From NCBI GenBank assembly GCA_965220305.1, contig OZ244817.1, positions 2,976,001-3,040,000 on the forward strand: a DNA stretch of 64,000 bases, given 5' to 3'. Shown one piece after another: positions 8,758 to 17,490 of this stretch. Numbering within the stretch: position 1 is the first letter of the stretch; every line of letters starts with the position of its first letter. Both the position numbers and the translations under genes were made by a program. The notes beneath the pieces were generated by a model. The model was not told the origin of the DNA. It saw only the letters and a program-made list of their open reading frames with translations, and did not search any database. This DNA is from G965220305 sp965220305. GTDB lineage: Bacteria; Chloroflexota; Dehalococcoidia; Lucifugimonadales; UBA3495.

Positions 8758-9540
8758 ATGCGGCAGAACACCTTGAAAGAGAAACTGAACGCCGGAAAAG
8801 CCGTTTTTGGGGTAATGATTACCTTCCCCTCGGCCCCGGTGGTGGAAATGCTGGGACACCTGGGGTTCGACTGGGTGTTGATTGACAACGAGCACGGTTC
8901 GATTACCGTGGAAAACTCCGAGGACCTGGTTCGGGCCGCCGAGCTCAGCGGCATCGCCCCCATCGTGAGGCCGGTGGGGAACAGGCCGGAGATAATCGCT
9001 CCCTTCCTGGACCGGGGAGCATGGGGCGTCCAGGTCCCTCACGTCAATACCGCTGAGGAAGCCCGGGCCGCCGTGGACTCGGTCAAGTATTACCCGGAAG
9101 GACACCGGGGCATCTTCAGCCGGAGCCGTCCGGCCAACTACGGCTTCTCCGGTTCTACCGGGGACTACGTCCAGGACGCCAACGCCAACACCCTGGTCTG
9201 CCTGATGCTGGAAGAGGTGGAGGCCATTGACAACCTGGGCGAACTGGTGACCGTGGATGGAGTCGACGTTTTCTTCATCGGCTCCGGAGACCTGTCCCAG
9301 TCCATGGGCTACCCCGGACAGCAGACCCATCCCGATGTGCAGGAGCAGATGGAGAAGGGTGTAAAGATTATCCGCGACGCCGGACGCATTGCCGGGGTAA
9401 GCTGCCCTGATTCCTACGTGCCCAAGTTCCTGGACCTGGGGGTCCAATATTTCCACGGCAATGTGGGCACCCTGTTGCAGACTTCCAGCGAGGCTTACCT
9501 GGATACCATGCGCGCCTCGGCGGCCAGCGCCGGGCTGTAA
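8758..9540 (+). CDS. HpcH/HpaI family aldolase
   Basis: This 260-residue class II pyruvate aldolase is of the type that splits 4-hydroxy-2-oxo acids into pyruvate (or a related 2-oxo acid) and an aldehyde, usually in aromatic or sugar-acid catabolism. The ATG at 8758 follows GAGGAGAG. The barrel strand motif LIDNEHG (residues 41-47) supplies the His general base (His46). Arg71 in IVRPV matches the substrate-binding Arg, and GAWGVQVPHV (about 91-100) is the conserved loop. The metal-ligand region and the YYPEGHRG segment are intact. It is probably single-gene, and the exact substrate is not determined. Confidence 0.9.
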   Translation: MRQNTLKEKLNAGKAVFGVMITFPSAPVVEMLGHLGFDWVLIDNEHGSITVENSEDLVRAAELSGIAPIVRPVGNRPEIIAPFLDRGAWGVQVPHVNTAEEARAAVDSVKYYPEGHRGIFSRSRPANYGFSGSTGDYVQDANANTLVCLMLEEVEAIDNLGELVTVDGVDVFFIGSGDLSQSMGYPGQQTHPDVQEQMEKGVKIIRDAGRIAGVSCPDSYVPKFLDLGVQYFHGNVGTLLQTSSEAYLDTMRASAASAGL

Positions 9541-9546
9541 ACCGGC

Positions 9547-9600
9547 GGCGCACCCAAAGGGGAGGCCCCGGGGATGGGAGTAGGCAAGTCCCGGTGCGCC
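9547..9600 (+). terminator. Hairpin after the aldolase gene
   Basis: GGCGCACC (9547-9554) pairs perfectly with GGTGCGCC (9593-9600), six bases after the aldolase stop. There is no T run, so it may be a protective or attenuating hairpin rather than a strong intrinsic terminator. Confidence 0.4.
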
Positions 9601-9638
9601 TACCCCTTCAGGTTAAGGATGGAAACGGTGACAAGACC

Positions 9639-9947
9639 ATGCTAGAGCACATGGGTCTACGCTGGGGCTACGTTTTCCTTCGGACCTCGTCCCACCTCGC
9701 CAACGAGGAGATGAGTAGCCTGATGATGGAGGCTACCGAGATGTACTTGTTGGGCGAGGAAGAACGCAAGGTAAAGAGCGATCAATTCGAGGGCAGGCTT
9801 TATACGGAACGCCGTTACGAAATACTGGGCGAGTTCGGCGGACAACGCTTCGACGCCGACCTGGATACCATCTATGGGACGGATAAAGCTGCCTTCATCG
9901 TCAACGAGCAGACCGGGGGCGGTGGAGTCGGCCCGTCCCGTAACTGA
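9639..9947 (+). CDS. Hypothetical protein of about 102 residues
   Basis: I do not recognise this protein. It reads as a compact soluble domain: an aromatic-rich start (LRWGYVFLRTS), an acidic amphipathic helix (about 20-50) and a Gly-rich tail. I chose the ATG at 9639 because the other in-frame candidate, GTG 9594, falls inside the hairpin at 9547-9600. Neither start has a good ribosome-binding site. Codon usage resembles that of its neighbours. Confidence 0.55.
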   Translation: MLEHMGLRWGYVFLRTSSHLANEEMSSLMMEATEMYLLGEEERKVKSDQFEGRLYTERRYEILGEFGGQRFDADLDTIYGTDKAAFIVNEQTGGGGVGPSRN

Positions 9948-10449
9948 GTTGATGCGGGCGATTCAGCGGGCGGGCTGTTGCCGCCGGTTGTACTCCCCGT
10001 TCCCCGGCAGGGTGCTGGTTAGCGTATTTGTGCTAACTGCTGGTCTTTGTCGGCTTGAAAATGCCAACTATTTGGCGGAATCATTCATAAGCGCTGGCGA
10101 TGTGAATATGTAACAGCTATATTATGCTGATAATTCCTGAAAGACGGAATATCGTTAGGTCAGACCAATTTACGATTGCGTAGTATATGTGGCATAACTT
10201 AACGATAAGCGTGAAATTGTTGGCATAATAAGCTGCAACCCCGCTAACATCAGCTTCTATTAGACGTATTCGGAATATGTTGAAGTTACGTACCCAAAGG
10301 TTGCAATTAGGTATTCTCGGGTATATAGTGAACTAGGCCAAGTTAGGTTACCCAAGTCAGCTACTTCCGTGATTTCCCAAAGGGTCATTGCATCCAGGCA
10401 CTGGTTGACCTACTGAGCCAAACATCAACCGACTCAAGGAGGTCGACCA
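9948..10449. other. AT-rich non-coding stretch upstream of the zinc-ribbon gene
   Basis: About 500 bases contain no plausible gene, and base composition falls sharply to AT-rich from about 10020 to 10400, unlike nearly all other gaps here. GGCATAA occurs twice (10191 and 10224 regions). I see no convincing riboswitch or structured-RNA signature. It most likely holds the control region for the downstream gene. Confidence 0.5.
10301..10329 (+). promoter_or_regulatory. Predicted promoter for the zinc-ribbon gene
   Basis: TTGCAA (10301-10306) and TATAGT (10324-10329) are spaced by 17 bases. This predicts a 5' leader of roughly 110 bases, unusually long for this window. Confidence 0.5.
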
Positions 10450-10755
10450 GTGGCACTATCAGACAGGACTCTCGTATGCGTAGATTGCGGCGGGGAGTTC
10501 ACCTTTACTGTAGGCGAGCAGGAGTTCTTCAACTCTCGCGGGTTCGTTAACGACCCCAAACGCTGCCAGCCTTGCCGTTCTTCCCGGCGCTCCGAGCAGC
10601 GCTCGGGAGGTTTTGACGGCGCCCCCCGGGAGATGCACCCCATCGTTTGCGCCGAGTGCGGCAACGAGGCAATGGTGCCCTTCCGCCCCAGGGGAGACCG
10701 CCCGGTTTACTGTAGCGATTGCTTCAGCAATATCCGTAACACTCCCCAGTATTAG
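10450..10755 (+). CDS. Small double zinc-ribbon protein
   Basis: This 101-residue protein has four CxxC knuckles: CVDC and CQPC in the N-terminal half, CAEC and CSDC in the C-terminal half. Together they can form two zinc ribbons. The C-terminal half (VPFRPRGDRPVYC) matches the small probable zinc-binding domain family common in Chloroflexota. The GTG start is supported by AAGGAGG seven bases upstream. Nucleic-acid binding is likely for this fold but is an inference. The gene precedes the quinone cluster yet has its own promoter. Confidence 0.85.
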   Translation: MALSDRTLVCVDCGGEFTFTVGEQEFFNSRGFVNDPKRCQPCRSSRRSEQRSGGFDGAPREMHPIVCAECGNEAMVPFRPRGDRPVYCSDCFSNIRNTPQY

Positions 10756-11001
10756 CCCCCGACCCGGATAACCATTTGAGGGCTGGCCCCTGACCCGGTG
10801 CCAGCCCTCCAGTTTACCCATCTAGTCCCACTCCACCACCGCCACCCAACCCGGGTGGCGGTACTTCCTACAGTGCCACGCGCATTTTCTCCTCTGGTTG
10901 AATCCGCCCCCACCACCCGGCTACAATGGCCTAAGTTTTCGTCTCGGCTTGCATCAACCCAGCATTCTTAGTATCTCCACCATCCGCACCGGGAGATCGG
11001 C

Positions 11002-12456
11002 ATGAAGTTCAAAGACCTGTCAGAGTTCGTTGCTTTCCTGGAACAGCGCGGAGAATTACGTCGCGTGCAAGCCCAGGTTAGCTGCGAGTTGGAAATTACC
11101 GAAATCGCCGATCGCACCATCAAGAAGGGTGGCCCGGCCCTGCTGTTTGAGCGGGTGTCAGGGTACGACATGCCGGTGCTTATAAACATGTACGGCACCC
11201 AGCAGCGCATGGCCTGGGCCCTGGGCGTGGACCGTCTGGATGATTTGGTGGAGCGCCTACAGGGGCTGCTAGGACTGATGCAGGGGCCACCTCAAGGGCT
11301 GGTTAACAAGCTGCGAGCACTGGGCCGAGTGGTGCAATTGGGCTCCTTCCAACCCAGGACGGTGAGCGACGCCCCTTGCCAGGAAGTTGTCCTGCAGGGT
11401 GAAGACGTGGACCTGTTCCAGCTACCCATCCTGAAGTGTTGGCCCCTGGATGGCGGGCAGTACATCACCCTGCCCTTGGTGATTACCAAGGACCCCCAGA
11501 CCGGAGTGCAGAATTACGGCACCTACCGGATGCAGGTCTACGACTCCCGCACCACCGGAATGCATTGGCAGACCCACAAGGTGGGCGCCCACCATTACCG
11601 GCTGTACCAGGAGCGGGAATCTTCGTCCCTGGAGGTGGCCGTGGCCCTAGGCGGCGACCCGGCTACCATTTGGACCGGGTCGGCCCCCCTCCCGCCCGAC
11701 ATGGACGAAATGGCCGTGGCCGGGTTCATCCGGGAGGAAGGAGTGGAGTTGGTCCGGGCCAAGACGGTGGACTTGATGGTGCCGGCCCAGGCGGAAATCG
11801 TGCTGGAGGGGTACGTGATTCCCGGTGAAGAGCGGCAGGAGGGACCCTTCGGCGACCACACCGGCTACTACTCCATGGAGGACGAATATCCGGTGTTCCA
11901 CGTTACGACGATTACCCGTCGGCGCAACCCCATTTATCCGGCGACCATCGTGGGGCGGCCTCCCATGGAAGACTACTACATGGGCAAGGTGACGGAACGC
12001 ATATTCATGCCCATGATTAAGCTGATACTGCCCGAGGTGGTGGACATAAACATGCCCGCCGAGGGGGTGTTCCACAACCTGGTCCTGGTGTCCATCAGGA
12101 AGGAGTACCCCGGGCAGGCGCGAAAGGTCATGTACGGCCTGTGGGGACTGGGGTTGATGAGCCTGGCCAAGACCATTGTGGTGGTGGACCACTTCGTGGA
12201 CGTGCAAAATCCCTCGGAAGTGGCCTGGCGGGTAGCCAACAACATCAACCCGGACCGGGACCTGGTGGTGGTAAACGGCCCCCTGGACGACCTGGACGTG
12301 GCCACGCCCACACCCAAGTTTGGGGGCAAGCTGGGCATCGACGCCACCCAGAAGGGTCCCCTGGAGGGGTATCCCGGCCAGTGGCCCCCGGACATCGAGA
12401 TGTCCGCCGAAGTCCGAAATCTGGTGGACCGCCGCTGGGCTGAGTATGGTATTTAG
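11002..12456 (+). CDS. ubiD: UbiD family decarboxylase (menaquinone pathway)
   Basis: This 484-residue prenylated-FMN-dependent decarboxylase has the hallmark segment GPFGDHTGYY after an acidic stretch, where UbiD proteins carry their catalytic Glu/Arg set. ATG 11002 has GGGAG upstream. Its neighbours are a UbiA-type prenyltransferase and UbiX, which makes the prenylated FMN that UbiD needs. That trio is the usual arrangement for late steps of the futalosine-type menaquinone route (MqnP/MqnL/MqnM), although the early mqn genes are not in this window. Confidence 0.9.
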   Translation: MKFKDLSEFVAFLEQRGELRRVQAQVSCELEITEIADRTIKKGGPALLFERVSGYDMPVLINMYGTQQRMAWALGVDRLDDLVERLQGLLGLMQGPPQGLVNKLRALGRVVQLGSFQPRTVSDAPCQEVVLQGEDVDLFQLPILKCWPLDGGQYITLPLVITKDPQTGVQNYGTYRMQVYDSRTTGMHWQTHKVGAHHYRLYQERESSSLEVAVALGGDPATIWTGSAPLPPDMDEMAVAGFIREEGVELVRAKTVDLMVPAQAEIVLEGYVIPGEERQEGPFGDHTGYYSMEDEYPVFHVTTITRRRNPIYPATIVGRPPMEDYYMGKVTERIFMPMIKLILPEVVDINMPAEGVFHNLVLVSIRKEYPGQARKVMYGLWGLGLMSLAKTIVVVDHFVDVQNPSEVAWRVANNINPDRDLVVVNGPLDDLDVATPTPKFGGKLGIDATQKGPLEGYPGQWPPDIEMSAEVRNLVDRRWAEYGI

Positions 12457-12596
12457 GTCTTTGCCGCCTCGGAGAAGGGGGAGTTGCCCGTCGGCTGGAA
12501 GCGTGTCGCGGACCCAAAGCCCACGGTCATCGGCGACGCCTCTTTTGGGTGAGGGGCGGCCCGCTATGTTTAGCGATTCGTACAAGGACCGGTGAC

Positions 12597-13484
12597 ATGC
12601 GCGCCGAAATTCTGCCCTCCGGGGTAAAAGTAATCATCGGCAAGGGACCGCTCTACCTCAGCTCCATCCGAATTTGGGAGGCCCTCTTCGCCCTGCCCTT
12701 CGGATACATCGGCATGGTGCTGGCTGCCGACGGATGGCCCGGTTGGCACGCCCTTATCTGGATAACCCTGGCGATGCTGGGCATCCGCACCGTCGCCATG
12801 TCCGCCAACCGGCTGATTAACGCCAAGGAGGACGCCTCCAATCCCCGCACCCTCAGCCGTCACCTGCCCCAGGGGTTGCTGAAGCCCGCCGAAGTCATGG
12901 GAATGATACTGGTGTCCGGCGTCATCTTCCTGGTATCTGCCTATCAGCTCAACACGCTGGCCCTGGCCCTGGCGCCGGTGGCCGCCGTCTACGTGGTACT
13001 CTACTCCTACGCCAAGTATTACACCTGGCTCTGTAGTTTCATGCTGGGTTGGGCCCTGGCCATGGCCCCGGCAGGGGCCTGGGTGGGGGTAACCGGCAGC
13101 CTCGACCTTCCGGCGGTGCTGCTGGCTTTCGCCGTGGCCATGTGGGCCGGCGGCTTCGAGGTAATCTACGGCTGTACCGACTATGACTTCGATAGGGAGT
13201 ACGGCGTTCACTCGGCGGCCCGCCGCTTCGGCATTGCCGGCGCACTGTGGATTACCCGGGGTATGCACTCCCTGGCGGCGGTGGCCCTGCTGCTCCTGGG
13301 GCTGTGGTTGGAGTTGAATTTCTTTTACTTCATCGGTTGGGCCATTGCCGTGGCGCTGCTAATATACGAGAATAGCCTGGTGAAGCCCAATGACCTGTCG
13401 AAATTGAACGTAGCCTTCTTCCGGGTGAACAGCTACATCTCGGTGCAACTGCTGGTGTTCACCATCCTGGCGGTGGTGCTGTAG
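12597..13484 (+). CDS. ubiA: UbiA family prenyltransferase
   Basis: This 295-residue integral membrane enzyme has about eight or nine hydrophobic helices and attaches a polyprenyl chain to an aromatic acid. ATG 12597 follows AAGGA and gives a typical N-terminus. The first Asp-rich motif reads NRLINAKEDASNPRT, with Asn where the first Asp is common, while the second motif, DYDFDREYG, is intact. The NPRT signature is typical of the menaquinone (MqnP-like) branch. The gene lies between ubiD and ubiX and ends almost touching ubiX, which suggests one transcript. Confidence 0.9.
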   Translation: MRAEILPSGVKVIIGKGPLYLSSIRIWEALFALPFGYIGMVLAADGWPGWHALIWITLAMLGIRTVAMSANRLINAKEDASNPRTLSRHLPQGLLKPAEVMGMILVSGVIFLVSAYQLNTLALALAPVAAVYVVLYSYAKYYTWLCSFMLGWALAMAPAGAWVGVTGSLDLPAVLLAFAVAMWAGGFEVIYGCTDYDFDREYGVHSAARRFGIAGALWITRGMHSLAAVALLLLGLWLELNFFYFIGWAIAVALLIYENSLVKPNDLSKLNVAFFRVNSYISVQLLVFTILAVVL

Positions 13485-13509
13485 CTTGGTGTCGTCCAAC
13501 GCATCCCCC

Positions 13510-14091
13510 ATGAGGCCCGTGATAGTCGGCATTTCCGGGGCCAGCGGAGCGGCGCTAGCGCGGCGCACCGTCAATGAATTGCTGGTCCGGGACGTTCCCA
13601 CCATTGCCGTTTGCTCCAACGCTGCCCGGCTGGTCTGGCAAGAGGAGTTGGAAGAGTCCTTCAACGACAGTCTGGCCCGGTGGCGGGAGCACCCCCATTT
13701 CGCCCACCACGCCATCGGCGAGCTGGCGGTCCCCATTGCCAGCGGCACCTATCCCACCACCGGCATGGTGGTAGTCCCCGGCAGCATGAACAGCATCGCC
13801 GCCATCGCCCACGGCCTGTCCCACAACCTGTTGCTGCGGGCCGCCGACGTTTGCCTGAAGGAGCGGCGGCGGCTGGTGCTGGTGCCCCGGGAAACTCCCC
13901 TCCACAGCATCCACCTGGAAAACCTGCTGACCCTGTCCCGCATGGGCGCGGTTGTCTTGCCGCCGGAACCCGCCTTCTACCTGAAGCCCAAGAATATCGA
14001 CGATATAGTCAGCTTCACCGTGGCCCGAGTGTTGGTGGCCCTGGGCGTGGATGAAGACCTCCCCAGAGAGTTTCAGTACCGGGATAAGTAA
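13510..14091 (+). CDS. ubiX: UbiX flavin prenyltransferase
   Basis: This protein of about 193 residues prenylates FMN to make the cofactor used by UbiD. The start MRPVIVGISGASGA is a textbook UbiX N-terminus, so I chose ATG 13510. TTG 13486 or GTG 13489 would add up to eight residues and lie only a few bases after the ubiA stop. Conserved blocks include RAADVCLKERRRLVLVPRE and the PAFY segment. The usual PCSM loop reads VPGSM here. Its position after ubiD and ubiA supports a shared pathway. Confidence 0.92.
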   Translation: MRPVIVGISGASGAALARRTVNELLVRDVPTIAVCSNAARLVWQEELEESFNDSLARWREHPHFAHHAIGELAVPIASGTYPTTGMVVVPGSMNSIAAIAHGLSHNLLLRAADVCLKERRRLVLVPRETPLHSIHLENLLTLSRMGAVVLPPEPAFYLKPKNIDDIVSFTVARVLVALGVDEDLPREFQYRDK

Positions 14092-14101
14092 GGAGATATG
14101 A

Positions 14102-14455
14102 GTGGGTATAATTTACATTGAAGGAACGGCCAGAGGGCCGACGGGGACGGAAGAGGACGTTAACTTTCTCGTGGACAGTGGCGCCCAATACTCCCTCTTG
14201 CCCCAGACGGTTTGGGAGTCTCTGGGGTTGGGGCCCCGGCGGGAGCAGAGCTTTGTACTGGCTGATGGCACCCGGGTGCGGCGTCGGGTGTCTGAGTGCT
14301 ACTTGGTTTTGCCCCAGGGTGAAACGCACACGCCGGTAATTTTGGGGGAGCCCGGCGACGACCAAGCATTACTGGGTGTGGTCACTCTGGAAGAACTGGC
14401 CCTGGTGCTCAACCCCTTCAACCGTACCCTCCAACCCATGCGGATGCTGCTCTGA
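14102..14455 (+). CDS. Retropepsin-like aspartic protease domain protein
   Basis: This 117-residue clan AA protein has the active-site motif FLVDSGAQYSLLP (Asp-Ser-Gly at about residues 26-28). The later LLGVVTLEELALVLNP segment fits the second hydrophobic-hydrophobic-Gly element of retropepsins. The GTG start at 14102 follows AAGGAG by six bases, and the gene begins 10 bases after ubiX and ends five bases before ubiE. Such one-domain enzymes work as dimers. Why a protease sits within a quinone operon is not known. It might process or regulate a partner, but no target is evident. Confidence 0.8.
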   Translation: MGIIYIEGTARGPTGTEEDVNFLVDSGAQYSLLPQTVWESLGLGPRREQSFVLADGTRVRRRVSECYLVLPQGETHTPVILGEPGDDQALLGVVTLEELALVLNPFNRTLQPMRMLL

Positions 14456-14459
14456 GGAT

Positions 14460-15182
14460 ATGACCCAACTTCAAGGCGAGGCCAAACGTCACTACGTGGC
14501 CGACCTTTTCGCCCGCATTGCCCCTCGCTACGACCTGATGAATAACCTGATGACCCTGGGAATGCATCGGCGTTGGAAGCGAAGGACCGCTCGGCGCACC
14601 GCCCAGGGACTGACCGGAGCGGCACTGGACATCGCCACCGGCACTGGAGACCTGGTATTCAATTTGGCGAAGCACCCCAACGTCGGCCGCGCCGTCGGCG
14701 TGGACCTGCTGCCGGAGATGTTGGCTATCGGTCGGTCCAAGGTAGACGGACGGGCCGAGCTTGCCAAGACTACTCTGGTACTGGGAGATGCGCTGGCCCT
14801 GCCTTTTCCAGACGAAAGCTTTTGCTGCGCCACCGCCGGTTTCAGCCTCCGCAACATGCCCGACCTGGGCCAGGCCCTGGCGGAGATGGCCCGGGTAGTC
14901 CGCCCGGGCGGGCGGGTCACAACCCTGGAGCTTACCCCGCTTCGGTCGGGGGTCAGGGCACGGCTCTTCCGCCCCTACTTTCACCTGCTGGTGCCCCTGA
15001 TGGGAAGGGCTATTGCCGGTGACCAAGCCGCCTACACTTATCTGCCCCAGTCGGTGGACTACTTCCCCGACGCCCCGGCTTTGGCCCGCATGTACCAGGA
15101 GAGCGGCCTGGTTGAAGTGGGGTATGAATTGCTGGGATTCGGCACCGTCGCGCTGCATTGGGGCAGCAAACCTGAACTCTAG
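14460..15182 (+). CDS. ubiE: Demethylmenaquinone methyltransferase (UbiE/MenG)
   Basis: This 240-residue SAM-dependent C-methyltransferase would carry out the last step of menaquinone biosynthesis. ATG 14460 starts five bases after the retropepsin stop. Motif I is ALDIATGTGD. UbiE signatures are present: the start VADLFARIAPRYDLMNNLMTLG splits into the family's N-terminal blocks, followed by GFSLRNMPD and the GDQAAYTYLPQSV region near the C-terminus. Membrane association is expected because the substrate is a lipid quinone. Confidence 0.93.
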   Translation: MTQLQGEAKRHYVADLFARIAPRYDLMNNLMTLGMHRRWKRRTARRTAQGLTGAALDIATGTGDLVFNLAKHPNVGRAVGVDLLPEMLAIGRSKVDGRAELAKTTLVLGDALALPFPDESFCCATAGFSLRNMPDLGQALAEMARVVRPGGRVTTLELTPLRSGVRARLFRPYFHLLVPLMGRAIAGDQAAYTYLPQSVDYFPDAPALARMYQESGLVEVGYELLGFGTVALHWGSKPEL

Positions 15183-15277
15183 TGCCAGGATATAGGCCCT
15201 GTCCAGGGGGAATGGGTCCTAACTCCCACGGCGTGGGGCCGCCGGAACGATGAAGTCGAGACAAATAGTGCTCCCAC

Positions 15278-15306
15278 TTGTTCCCCTGGTGTGATTGGGA
15301 TACACT
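15278..15306 (+). promoter_or_regulatory. Possible prfA-prmC promoter
   Basis: TTGTTC (15278-15283) and TACACT (15301-15306) are separated by 17 bases in the 185-base gap after ubiE, about 60 bases before prfA. The match to consensus is only partial. Confidence 0.4.
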
Positions 15307-15367
15307 AGCAGGGCTCGACAACGGGCTGGCTTCGTCAAGCCACGAAACTGAATTTCCAGTGACAGAA

Positions 15368-16447
15368 ATGAGCTCAATTTTCGACAAATTAGAACCCGTG
15401 TTGCGTCGCAACCGCGAGATAGAAGAAAGCATGGCCCAGCCCGAAATTGCCACCAACTTCGAGAAGATTCAGGAGTTGGCCAAGGAACGGGCCTCCCTTG
15501 AAGAGTTGGTAGACATAGGCCGGCAATACGGTATATTGGTTAACGAACAGGAAGACCTGAAATCGTTGGTGGAGGAGGGGGGCGACCCCGAGTTGGTGGC
15601 CATGGCGCGGGAGGAGTTGGAGTCCTCCGAGCAACAGATTGAAAGGTTGGCCCAGTTACTGCAAGTGGCCCTGTTGCCCAAAGACCCCAACGACGAGAGA
15701 GACGTAATTGTCGAAATTCGGTCTGGCACCGGCGGCCAGGAGGCTAGCCTTTTCGCCGGCGACCTGTTCCGTATGTACACCAGGTATGCCCAGTTGCAGA
15801 ACTGGCAGGTGGACGTGATGGACTCCAACCCCTCGGATCTGGGAGGCTTCAACAAGATAGTCTTTGAAATCCAGGGTAAGGGCGCTTTCAGCCGTCTCAA
15901 GTATGAGCGGGGCGTCCACCGGGTCCAGAGGGTGCCCGAGACCGAGGCCCAGGGACGCATCCACACCTCCACCGCTACGGTGGCGGTGCTGCCCCAGGCC
16001 GACGAGGTGGAAGTCAACATCAACCCGGACGAACTGCGCATCGACATCTTCCACGCCGGCGGCCACGGGGGCCAGAACGTCAACAAAGTAGCTACCGCCG
16101 TCCGCATTGTCCACGAGCCCACGGGCCTCGTGGTGGTCTGCCAGGACGAACGCTCCCAGCATAAGAACAAGCAGCGGGCCATGTCCATGTTGCGGGCCCG
16201 CCTGTTCGAGGCAGAGCAGGAACGCCACGACGCTGAGATTACCCAGAACCGCCGCTCCCAAGTGGGCAACGCCGAGCGGTCGGAGAAGATTCGCACCTAC
16301 AACTATCCCCAGGACCGCATTACCGACCACCGCATATCCTCCAGCTTCCACGGCATACCCAGGGTGCTGGCCGGAGAGTTGCACCATATAATAGACGCCT
16401 TGGTCTCTCAGGAAGAGTCCCAATTGCTGGAAGAGGTCATGGTCTAG
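15368..16447 (+). CDS. prfA: Peptide chain release factor 1
   Basis: This 359-residue protein recognises UAA and UAG in the ribosomal A site and triggers peptide release. The codon-recognition PxT motif is PET (190-192) in RVPETEAQGR, marking RF1 rather than RF2. The catalytic GGQ is at 234-236 in GGHGGQNVNK, whose Gln is the target of the PrmC methylase encoded next. ATG 15368 gives the standard length. RF1 does not read UGA, which matters for the in-frame TGA gene at 18174-19658. Confidence 0.97.
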   Translation: MSSIFDKLEPVLRRNREIEESMAQPEIATNFEKIQELAKERASLEELVDIGRQYGILVNEQEDLKSLVEEGGDPELVAMAREELESSEQQIERLAQLLQVALLPKDPNDERDVIVEIRSGTGGQEASLFAGDLFRMYTRYAQLQNWQVDVMDSNPSDLGGFNKIVFEIQGKGAFSRLKYERGVHRVQRVPETEAQGRIHTSTATVAVLPQADEVEVNINPDELRIDIFHAGGHGGQNVNKVATAVRIVHEPTGLVVVCQDERSQHKNKQRAMSMLRARLFEAEQERHDAEITQNRRSQVGNAERSEKIRTYNYPQDRITDHRISSSFHGIPRVLAGELHHIIDALVSQEESQLLEEVMV

Positions 16448-16456
16448 TCCGGGGCT

Positions 16457-17323
16457 ATGGCAACCCTGCGGGAAGTAGTCCAACAGACCCATCAGACCCT
16501 GGAGGCATCCGATATTCCCGACGCCCGGCTGGAGGCGGAGGTAATGGTGATGAACGTGATGCGGATGTTTCGCCAGGACCTCTTCTCCCAGCAGGAGACG
16601 GAGGTCGGCCCCCAGCAGGAGCAGCAGTTGGCCGAGATAATGGCGCGGCGGCTGCAACGCGAGCCCTTGGCCTACATCCTGGGCTACCGTGAGTTTTACG
16701 GCATCAACCTGCTGGTCAACTCTGACGTTCTGATTCCCCGGCCCGAGACCGAGTCCCTGGTGGAACATGCCCTGTTCATGGCGTTGATGGGCATGGAAAC
16801 CCGAGAGTTGGTCATCGCCGATGTGGGGACGGGTACCGGGGCCATTGCCATCAACCTGGCAATCCACCTGCCAGCAGCCCGCATCTACGCCATCGACACC
16901 GCCGACCAGGTGCTGGACGTGGCGGCCTACAACATCCGGGCCCACAACGTTGCCGACCGGGTCACCCTGCTACAGGGCCACCTGCTGGAGCCGCTGCCCG
17001 AGCCGGTTGACCTGATAGTAGCCAATCTGCCCTACATTCCCACCGCGCGCATTCCCACCCTACAGCCGGAAATTCAGTGGGAGCCGGCGCAGGCCCTGGA
17101 CGGCGGACCCGAGGGGCTGGACCTCATCGGCGAACTGTTGCGCCAGTCGCCGGAGAAGCTGAAGGAGCAGGGCACCATAGTGTTGGAGCTGGACCCGGAG
17201 CAGGTCCCGCCGGTGCAGGAGTTGGCTCGACAGCTCTTCCCGGAAGCGGAAACCGGCGTGGAGAGAGACCTGGCCGGGCTGGACCGCATATTCTTCATCA
17301 GCCGGGGCCTGGGGCAGTATTAG
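16457..17323 (+). CDS. prmC: Release factor glutamine methyltransferase
   Basis: This 288-residue SAM-dependent enzyme methylates the Gln of the GGQ motif in release factors. It starts 10 bases after prfA. An N-terminal helical domain (1-75) is followed by motif I DVGTGTGAIAINLA (122-135). The active-site tetrapeptide is NLPY at 190-193, where the most common form is NPPY. The Asn and the PY pair that bind the substrate Gln are kept. The prfA-prmC pairing is widespread and strengthens both calls. Confidence 0.94.
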   Translation: MATLREVVQQTHQTLEASDIPDARLEAEVMVMNVMRMFRQDLFSQQETEVGPQQEQQLAEIMARRLQREPLAYILGYREFYGINLLVNSDVLIPRPETESLVEHALFMALMGMETRELVIADVGTGTGAIAINLAIHLPAARIYAIDTADQVLDVAAYNIRAHNVADRVTLLQGHLLEPLPEPVDLIVANLPYIPTARIPTLQPEIQWEPAQALDGGPEGLDLIGELLRQSPEKLKEQGTIVLELDPEQVPPVQELARQLFPEAETGVERDLAGLDRIFFISRGLGQY

Positions 17324-17490
17324 GATGTCCTGGAAACCCTGAAAGGGGTGCCACGCCCGCGCCGCCCTGGAACCTACGTGAGCAGGAATTAGGCAATCCA
17401 AAGCTAGTGGAGGACTCATCCAGGGCCAACCCCTTCGCCTCGCTTTAAGTTACAATAAGGTCAAACTTTCCGCTCTCTGAGGCCGCAGCA

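Noticed and set aside
15656..16945. 429-codon minus-strand frame over prfA and prmC
   Set aside because: Both underlying genes are certain and the frame shows no motif.
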